Positions 58,505 to 64,000 of a stretch of DNA of 64,000 nucleotides are shown here, one piece after another. The notes below the pieces were generated by a model. That model did no database searches. It was not told the DNA's origin and saw nothing but the letters and a program-made list of their open reading frames with translations. Source of the DNA: an uncultured Chloroflexota bacterium (GTDB lineage: Bacteria; Chloroflexota; Anaerolineae; Anaerolineales; Anaerolineaceae); NCBI GenBank assembly GCA_902786265.1, contig CADACE010000003.1:124001-188000 (forward strand). Direction: 5' to 3'. Numbering within the stretch: the first letter of the stretch is position 1; every line of letters begins with the position of its first letter. The position numbers and the translations under genes were made by a program.

Positions 58505-58719
58505 ACACCATCCACGTTTAAAGCTTTATACCAGCCATTATACACAACTAAAGTTTTTATAATACACGCAACAGAAGCTTTTCTTTTTCTCGTTTAAACA
58601 CTTCCTTATGATATTTTATATACGACTTTCTCAATATATATGTTTCCCCAAAAGAGTTGCATTCAGAGCGAAACAGAAAGAGACTCATCGAAAATCACTG
58701 TCTTTTTTGAACCAAACAC

Positions 58720-58744
58720 AGCCGAAACCCACCGGATCTCGGCT
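58720..58744 (-). terminator. Possible terminator of the gene at 58789
   Basis: On the minus strand the stem AGCCGA / TCGGCT with a 13-base loop is followed by GTGTTTGG. It is weak. Minisatellite-like bases (TGACCACTGACGGCTGACCA) lie between it and the gene. Confidence 0.4.
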
Positions 58745-58788
58745 ATCTTTTATCTGACCACTGACGGCTGACCACTATTATCTGGCTG

Positions 58789-59925
58789 CTATTTTTTCTT
58801 CTTTCTCTTCTCGCGCAATTTCTTCCGGGTCTCATCAGAAGGTCCCATCCGTGACCGGTCCGCCTGCGTCATGTTGCATGTTCCCGGCTTTTTATCGATG
58901 ATCCGTCCTTCATCCCGAAGTTTTCTGAAACGCTCCATCAAAAGGTCAAAATCTTCGTGTGCGATTATTTCCGCTTCCGAAAAGTCCCCTCTGCTTTTGG
59001 CTTCATCCGCCAGGAGCTTTCTGAGCTGCCCCGGCTCCATTCTGATTTCCGGGATCTTCATGGGAGGAATGAACCGCCCTGGATTGATGGTCCGGCCGGG
59101 ACTGATCAGGCTCCCCGGTTCAATAATGCCGCCCCGCTCAAGCCGTTTTCTCGCTCTTTCAGCTTCCAACTGTTCCCGTTTTGTCGCCCATTCAGCTTCC
59201 TTATTCTGCCGTTTGATCTCATTCGCGAAGGATCTCATTACCGGCAGCGAAGAGGCTCTCAATCTGGGATTCACGGTGTCCGCGCTTTTGTCCCGGCGTG
59301 TGCCCGGCTCATTTTTATAAACCCTGGCGCGCTCCAGCATGGAATCAATATTGATTTTCCCTTCCCGGATCTTTTGTATCTTATCCTCTGTGGCTTTCAG
59401 CCGTTCAGCCAATGCCGCCCAGCGGAACATACGGCTGATGATGTTCATATCCAGCGCATCTCCTCTGCCCATCACTTCATTATAGGCACTGATACATTTG
59501 CGGAAATGCAGGGAAACCATGCAATACAGCTCATGAAGGGAAACGTTATCGAGTAATGTAAATTCTTCTCCGGATTTTTCCAGAACCGCTTTGGTGATGC
59601 AGCAGCTGCCCAGCTGGCGGATGTTCTTTTCCAGATAGTCGCTCAGCAGCATATAAGTCGGGGAATGACGGTTGTAACGGGTGGCGGCATAATGCGCGTT
59701 GTTCGTCACGATCCATAATGCCTGCACCATTTCTTCAAACGCGAGCGGAGCGCTGTTATAGCAGCCCTCCGGCTCAAACGGCAGCCCGTATTCATCCGTC
59801 AGGATCTCTTCCGCGCCTTCACCATCCGCGGGCAAATCAAACTGTCCCTCTGACAGCACCCGCTCGGCCATCGCGTCCAATTCCTGATCCGTAAGTCCGG
59901 TTTTCACCGCCGTGCTTTCCATCAC
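58789..59925 (-). CDS. Unrecognised protein, likely distant paralogue of the gene at 40370
   Basis: This 378-residue protein has a helical N-terminal half (MVQALWIVTNNAHYAATRYN, then HFRKCISAYNEVMGRG and a W 28 positions after the FRK phenylalanine) and a basic, proline/arginine-rich second half ending RKKLREKRKKKK. The first half echoes residues 50-170 of the protein at 40370, with equal FRK-W spacing. It has no membrane span or signal peptide. The frame opens with GTG 59925, immediately followed by ATG 59922. It is preceded by a promoter similar to that of the PolB2 cassette. Function unknown; a DNA- or RNA-binding role is suggested by the basic tail only. Confidence 0.7.
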   Translation of the reverse strand: MMESTAVKTGLTDQELDAMAERVLSEGQFDLPADGEGAEEILTDEYGLPFEPEGCYNSAPLAFEEMVQALWIVTNNAHYAATRYNRHSPTYMLLSDYLEKNIRQLGSCCITKAVLEKSGEEFTLLDNVSLHELYCMVSLHFRKCISAYNEVMGRGDALDMNIISRMFRWAALAERLKATEDKIQKIREGKINIDSMLERARVYKNEPGTRRDKSADTVNPRLRASSLPVMRSFANEIKRQNKEAEWATKREQLEAERARKRLERGGIIEPGSLISPGRTINPGRFIPPMKIPEIRMEPGQLRKLLADEAKSRGDFSEAEIIAHEDFDLLMERFRKLRDEGRIIDKKPGTCNMTQADRSRMGPSDETRKKLREKRKKKK

Positions 59926-59984
59926 GTTTTTTCATTCCCTTTCTAAAATTTCGATTGATATAGTATTTTTATCAATCTTTCATT

Positions 59985-60013
59985 ATTGTAGTATTGTTTT
60001 TCTATTTTGTCAA
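59985..60013 (-). promoter_or_regulatory. Near-consensus promoter for the gene at 58789
   Basis: On the minus strand TTGACA (60013-60008), a 17-base spacer and TACAAT (59990-59985) are present. The first 12 bases of the sequence (TTGACAAAATAG) are identical to the PolB2 cassette promoter, and ATAGAA is shared in the same place. The opposite half (TACTAC) is a poor match to TTCTAT. Confidence 0.7.
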
Positions 60014-60101
60014 GGACATTTATTATTTTCTATCATCATTTTCCATACTATGAAAAAAACACGAAAAAGTCAGTATTTTATTACGCGGTCAAAAAAGGTG
60101 T

Positions 60102-60107
60102 TATAAT
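60102..60107 (+). promoter_or_regulatory. -10 box of tRNA-Val
   Basis: A TATAAT lies 12 bases upstream of the mature tRNA start. The -35 is weak. Confidence 0.55.
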
Positions 60108-60119
60108 ATCTATTCGTTC

Positions 60120-60193
60120 GGGCGGGTAGCTCAGTTGGTTAGAGCACATCCCTTACAAGGATGGGGTCGCAGGTTCGAGTCCTGTCCCGCCCA
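60120..60193 (+). tRNA. tRNA-Val (anticodon TAC)
   Basis: This 74-base cloverleaf has acceptor GGGCGGG / CCCGCCC, D-arm with AGCTCAGTTGGTTAGAGC, anticodon arm CATCC-CTTACAA-GGATG (anticodon TAC), T-arm with GCAGGTTCGAGTCCTGT and discriminator A. CCA is not encoded. Confidence 0.97.
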
Positions 60194-60206
60194 CTGATTG
60201 TAAAGT

Positions 60207-60230
60207 CACCTGTTATTCAGGTGTTTTTTT
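60207..60230 (+). terminator. Terminator of tRNA-Val
   Basis: A stem CACCTG / CAGGTG with loop TTATT is followed by seven T's, 13 bases past the tRNA. Confidence 0.9.
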
Positions 60231-60327
60231 ACTTAAAGGTAATAATCAGCGGCATCGTCCCTGTTTTATCTGCAATTTTCAGCTTTGTCTTATCAAAAAC
60301 ATTTGCGTATGTGTTTGCATTTAAGGG

Positions 60328-61932
60328 TCAGCAGGCATCTTTTACCAATGCGGCAGCGCACTCATAAGGGGAATAGGTCCCATTTATTTCAGTCCGGTCC
60401 AGATTTGACAATACGGGCGCTTCACAAGCAAAGGGCAGACTGATTTCCTGCTTTGTTTCAAAATTGCAGACGACTACCCATTGCTTACCGCTCTCAGACC
60501 GGGTGAAAATGAAATACGGATCTTCGGGGGATGAAATGATCTGAAGTTCTCCGGTGATAAAAGCTTCTTCAGACCGCCGCAGTTTCAATAATGCCTGATA
60601 AAACCGGTACACGGAATGCTCACCGGCAAGATCCCTTTCCAGATTGATCTCCTGCCATCGGGAATGCAGCGCGATCCAGGGCTCTCCTGTGGTGAAGCCG
60701 CCGTTTTTGCTGCTGTCCCAGGCCATCGGATGCCGGGCATTGTCCCGGCTGCCGAAATTGATCTTTGCCAGGGCTTCCTCTTCGGGCATGATCTCACAGA
60801 ACTCGCGGTAGGTATTGACGCTTTCAACATCGTTGAAGAAGCTGATGCTGTCATAATGCGCTGCGGTCATGCCGATCTCCTGTCCCTGATAGATGAAAGG
60901 GATTCCTTTGAGCAGATACATCATAGCCGCCATATCCGTTGCCGATTCATACCGAAGCTTCCGGTCATCAGCGATCCTTGAAATCAAAGGCGGCTGGTCA
61001 TGATTATCGGAAAACAGCGTATGAAGCAGATCATGCTTCCCGGACTCCATCTGCCAATACACCAGAATATCCCGCAGTGATTTCAATGAGTCTTTTTTGG
61101 GAGTAAATTTATCACTCCGCCCGCATTCCATATGGTCAAACAGAAATAATGTGCTTAATTCATTCCGCTCTGATGCGCAGTGCCGGATCATTTCATCGAT
61201 ATCATTGACACTGGATTCTCCGACAGTAAACAGCGCGTTTACGTTTTCCCTTCCGATCAGCTCCCGGATAAATTCGTGCAGCCGGGGTCCAAAACTGTTC
61301 CGTCCATGCTCGATATCCTTGGATATCCTGTCGATCACATCGATCCTGAAACCGTCAACACCCTTGCCGATCCAGAAATCGACCACATCCTGCATGGCTT
61401 TTCTCACCGCGGGATTCTCCCAGTTCAGATCTGCCTGGCTGACGGCAAAGGAATGCAGATAGTATTGCCCCCGGACAGGATCAAATTCCCAGGCGCTGCC
61501 GCGAAAAACAGATTTCCATTCATTAGGCTTTTCGTCGTACCAATAATAGAAATCGCTGTACGGATTGTCCTTCCCTTTACGTGACTCCTGAAACCATTTA
61601 TGAGCGGTTGATGTATGATTGGGCACCAGATCCATGATCAGCTTCATGTCCCTTCGATGCAATTCCGCGATCAGTGTTTCAATATCAGCCATTGTACCGA
61701 ACTCATCCATGATATCCATGTAGTCCGATATATCATAGCCGTTGTCATCATTCGGACTTTTATAGCAGGGACAAAGCCAGATCGCGTTTACGCCCAGGTC
61801 CTTCAGATGATCCAGCTTTTCCGTAACGCCTTTCAAATCACCGATCCCATCCCCGTTTGAATCATAAAAACTGCGAGGATAGACCTGGTACACGACCCAT
61901 TTCAGAAATTCCTTGTATTTCGGACATAACAT
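60328..61932 (-). CDS. GH13 alpha-glucosidase (oligo-1,6-glucosidase/alpha-amylase family)
   Basis: This 534-residue protein has the GH13 signature WVVYQVYPRSFYDSNGDGIG, then LIMDLVPNHTS. The catalytic residues lie in GFRIDVIDRI (nucleophile Asp), TVGESS (acid/base Glu) and FSDNHDQPPLIS (third acid). Cytosolic hydrolysis of alpha-glucosidic oligosaccharides such as isomaltose, sucrose or trehalose-phosphate is possible. The length is slightly short but complete. The ATG at 61932 follows AGAGGAG. It is divergent from the alpha-galactosidase gene, suggesting joint raffinose/melibiose-type sugar use. Confidence 0.92.
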   Translation of the reverse strand: MLCPKYKEFLKWVVYQVYPRSFYDSNGDGIGDLKGVTEKLDHLKDLGVNAIWLCPCYKSPNDDNGYDISDYMDIMDEFGTMADIETLIAELHRRDMKLIMDLVPNHTSTAHKWFQESRKGKDNPYSDFYYWYDEKPNEWKSVFRGSAWEFDPVRGQYYLHSFAVSQADLNWENPAVRKAMQDVVDFWIGKGVDGFRIDVIDRISKDIEHGRNSFGPRLHEFIRELIGRENVNALFTVGESSVNDIDEMIRHCASERNELSTLFLFDHMECGRSDKFTPKKDSLKSLRDILVYWQMESGKHDLLHTLFSDNHDQPPLISRIADDRKLRYESATDMAAMMYLLKGIPFIYQGQEIGMTAAHYDSISFFNDVESVNTYREFCEIMPEEEALAKINFGSRDNARHPMAWDSSKNGGFTTGEPWIALHSRWQEINLERDLAGEHSVYRFYQALLKLRRSEEAFITGELQIISSPEDPYFIFTRSESGKQWVVVCNFETKQEISLPFACEAPVLSNLDRTEINGTYSPYECAAALVKDAC

Positions 61933-61990
61933 ATCGTTTTTCTCCTCTAAAAGCTGCTTTTAATTCAGAAACGGTATCAATTACAATATT

Positions 61991-62087
61991 ATTATAATTA
62001 ATGAACTGTTATTTCGTAAATCAATTTTGCATAAAATATAAACGTTCCTGAATGAAATCTATCTTGTTTACAGCATGCAAACAAGAT
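61991..62087. promoter_or_regulatory. Divergent control region of the GH13 and GH36 genes
   Basis: On the minus strand TTACGA-N17-TATAAT (62019-62014 and 61996-61991) points to the GH13 gene. A perfect inverted repeat ATCTTGTTT-N9-AAACAAGAT lies at 62061-62087, and a third half-site CTTGTAAACA follows near 62091-62100. This is typical of a sugar-responsive repressor operator. The regulator is not in the window. Confidence 0.6.
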
Positions 62088-62134
62088 AAACTTGTAAACA
62101 GAAGAACATATAGCACGAAGGAAGGGAAGGATCC

Positions 62135-64000
62135 ATGATAACCTTTGACCCTGTACAAAAGACACTGAAACTTGACTCGCCGAATTCCAGTTATATCATC
62201 GGAATTCACGAGGAAAAATATCTGCTCAATCTCTATTACGGAGCATATCTGCCGGATAACAATCTGTGGGGAAACGCAGTGCGGGCCCCCTTTGCGTCAT
62301 TCAGTCCGCGAAATCCGCATAATGATTCTTTCTCTCCCGATACAGCGCCAATGGAATACGGCTGCAACGGCAGCGGCGATATGCGGATCTCCGCGCTGTC
62401 CGTCCGGAACTGTTTTGGCAATACGACAACGGATGTCCGCTATGTCAGTCATCGGATCTATGCCGGTAAACCGGATCTTTTCCCGCTTCCGCACATCTAC
62501 CTGAACAGTGATGAGGAAGCAGATACGCTTGAGATCCTTACGGAAGACATCGCAACGGGAGCACAGGCGGTACTTTACTATACAGCATTCAGGAAGCTGG
62601 ATGTCATCACCAGAAGCGTGAAGGTCGTGAATAACAGCAAAGAACCGATGGATATCGAGCGGGCGTTCAGCATGAATGTGGAACTGCCGTCCATGGACTT
62701 TGACCTGATCACTTTGTACGGCACCTGGAACAAGGAACGGACCTGTGAAAAGCGGAGACTGGTCCACGGTATCCAGACCATCGCCAGCAAGCGCGGCTCT
62801 TCCAGCCACATGCATAATCCATTCGCAGCCTTTCTCCGGCACGGAGCCGGAGAAGAACAGGGAGACGCATACGGCTTCAGCCTTATCTACAGCGGCAACT
62901 TTGAGATCTCCGCGGAATGCAGTTTCCAGGATACCACCCGCATCATCGCCGGCATCAATCCCACCGATTTCGGCTGGCATCTGGAGCCCGGAGAATCTTT
63001 TCAGACTCCGGAAGCGGTCATGGTCTATACAGACAAAGGCCTCGGGGAAATGAGCCGCATCTTTCACAGGCTGATCAACAACAACCTGATCCGCGGCAGA
63101 TACAAGACCGAAAAGCGTCCGCTGCATATCAATAACTGGGAAGCAACGCACTGTGATTTTGACGGCGAAAAGCTGTTCTCCATCGCGCAGTGCGCCCGGG
63201 AGCTGGGCATCGAAATGCTGGTAATGGATGACGGATGGTTCGGCAAAAGGAATGATCCTACCACGTCTCTGGGGGACTGGTATCCGAATCCGGAAAAATT
63301 TCCGGATGGGCTTGACAACCTGATCAAAAAGATCCATGCTTTGGGAATGAAATTTGGGATCTGGTTTGAACCCGAGATGGTATCGCCTGATTCCGATCTC
63401 TTCAGGGCTCATCCGGACTGGATCGTACATTGTCCGAACCGGGAGCCTTCTATCGCAAGGAGTCAATACGTTTTGAATATGTCCAGAGCGGATGTCCGGG
63501 ATCATCTGTTCGGGACGATGTACGCGTTTCTTTTGGAAAATCCTGTAGATTATATCAAATGGGATTTCAACCGCAACCTCTCTGATGCCGCCTCCGCGCT
63601 TCTTCCCCCGGAAAGACAGAAGGAATTCTTCCACCGTTATGTTCTCGGCACCTATGACCTGATGGACAGATTGACGCGTGCTTTTCCCGGGATCCTTCTG
63701 GAAAGCTGCTCAGGCGGCGGCGGACGTTTTGACGGGGGAATGCTTTACTATTCACCTCAGATCCAGACCAGCGACAACACAGACCCGATCGAAAGACTGA
63801 CGATCCAGTTCGGGACTTCCCTGTGCTATCCGGCGTCCGCGATGGGCTCCCATGTGTCCGCAAGCAGCAGAACCGGTTATGTGACTAAGGGAAATGTAGC
63901 GCTTTGGGGAGATTTCGGCTATGAACTGGATCCCACGGAGCTCAGTAATACGGACCGGGAGATCATCAGAGAGCAGGTAAAGCAATATCATCAATACTAT
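62135..64000 (+). CDS. GH36 alpha-galactosidase (partial, 3' end outside window)
   Basis: The frame runs 622 codons from the ATG at 62135 (GGGAAGG upstream) to the window edge; a full GH36 enzyme has about 730. The N-terminal beta-sandwich leads to the barrel with NNWEATHCDFD, VMDDGWFGKRND and the nucleophile YIKWDFNR. The acid/base follows in SCSGGGGRFD and QTSDNTDPIE. It releases alpha-1,6-galactose from melibiose or raffinose-type sugars. No signal peptide, so it is cytosolic. Confidence 0.95.
   Translation, partial: MITFDPVQKTLKLDSPNSSYIIGIHEEKYLLNLYYGAYLPDNNLWGNAVRAPFASFSPRNPHNDSFSPDTAPMEYGCNGSGDMRISALSVRNCFGNTTTDVRYVSHRIYAGKPDLFPLPHIYLNSDEEADTLEILTEDIATGAQAVLYYTAFRKLDVITRSVKVVNNSKEPMDIERAFSMNVELPSMDFDLITLYGTWNKERTCEKRRLVHGIQTIASKRGSSSHMHNPFAAFLRHGAGEEQGDAYGFSLIYSGNFEISAECSFQDTTRIIAGINPTDFGWHLEPGESFQTPEAVMVYTDKGLGEMSRIFHRLINNNLIRGRYKTEKRPLHINNWEATHCDFDGEKLFSIAQCARELGIEMLVMDDGWFGKRNDPTTSLGDWYPNPEKFPDGLDNLIKKIHALGMKFGIWFEPEMVSPDSDLFRAHPDWIVHCPNREPSIARSQYVLNMSRADVRDHLFGTMYAFLLENPVDYIKWDFNRNLSDAASALLPPERQKEFFHRYVLGTYDLMDRLTRAFPGILLESCSGGGGRFDGGMLYYSPQIQTSDNTDPIERLTIQFGTSLCYPASAMGSHVSASSRTGYVTKGNVALWGDFGYELDPTELSNTDREIIREQVKQYHQYY

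Noticed and set aside
62297..63634. A 445-codon minus-strand frame
   Set aside because: It lies opposite the GH36 gene, whose catalytic motifs are unmistakable.

Overview
The window looks like a chromosomal segment of a free-living anaerobic bacterium of about 50% GC, most plausibly a Chloroflexota member of the Anaerolineae. This placement is an inference from gene content: a PolB2-like polymerase cassette, a glycyl radical enzyme, sugar hydrolases, tRNA and tmRNA genes without an encoded CCA end, and many small unrecognised genes. No rRNA, insertion sequence, integrase or prophage is visible.

Layout. Positions 1-6.3 kb hold minus-strand metabolic genes: the start of a probable cytidine deaminase, a secreted esterase, upp, an M20 amidohydrolase and a polar amino-acid ABC transporter behind a palindromic operator. 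Positions 6.5-12 kb hold a three-gene plus-strand operon: an MmcQ/YjbR-TerB-N-TerB-C fusion, a BrxD-like (DUF2791) ATPase and an Lhr/BrxHI-like helicase. This is a candidate DNA-processing or defence module with no BREX methylase or phosphatase partner. Positions 12-18 kb carry deoB, a dus/ycgN-like/glycosyltransferase operon and a YigZ/IMPACT gene. Positions 18.2-21.2 kb carry a glycyl radical enzyme and its activase. Positions 21.7-25.8 kb carry a membrane GGDEF protein convergent with an APC-permease/histidine-kinase/receiver fusion.

Positions 26.4-38.5 kb are a complete type I-E CRISPR-Cas locus. A 46-repeat array is read on the minus strand from a short leader beside cas2. The order in the direction of transcription is cas3-cse1-cse2-cas7-cas5-cas6-cas1-cas2. 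Cas2 is fused to a DnaQ-like exonuclease. cas1 carries an apparent one-base frameshift near its 3' end.

Positions 38.5-40.4 kb are gene-free and repeat-rich: two direct copies of a ~497 bp hairpin-bearing unit, then minisatellite-like and telomere-like tracts. Positions 40.4-53.8 kb carry an unrecognised gene, the KtrAB potassium system, a coiled-coil protein, the minus-strand run scpB-rluB-dpm1-tyrS, a secreted/lipoprotein operon and gnd.

Positions 54-57.35 kb hold a RecA-like protein, a small helical protein and a PolB2-like polymerase with degenerate motifs. The cassette sits behind a perfect TTGACA-N17-TATAAT promoter with an embedded dyad and almost no 5' leader. The architecture recalls the ImuA-ImuB-DnaE2 mutasome and is the most interesting system here. 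Then come tmRNA, two unrecognised genes (one a likely distant paralogue of the gene at 40.4 kb, with a similar promoter to the PolB cassette), tRNA-Val, and divergent alpha-glucosidase and alpha-galactosidase genes. The last runs off the window.
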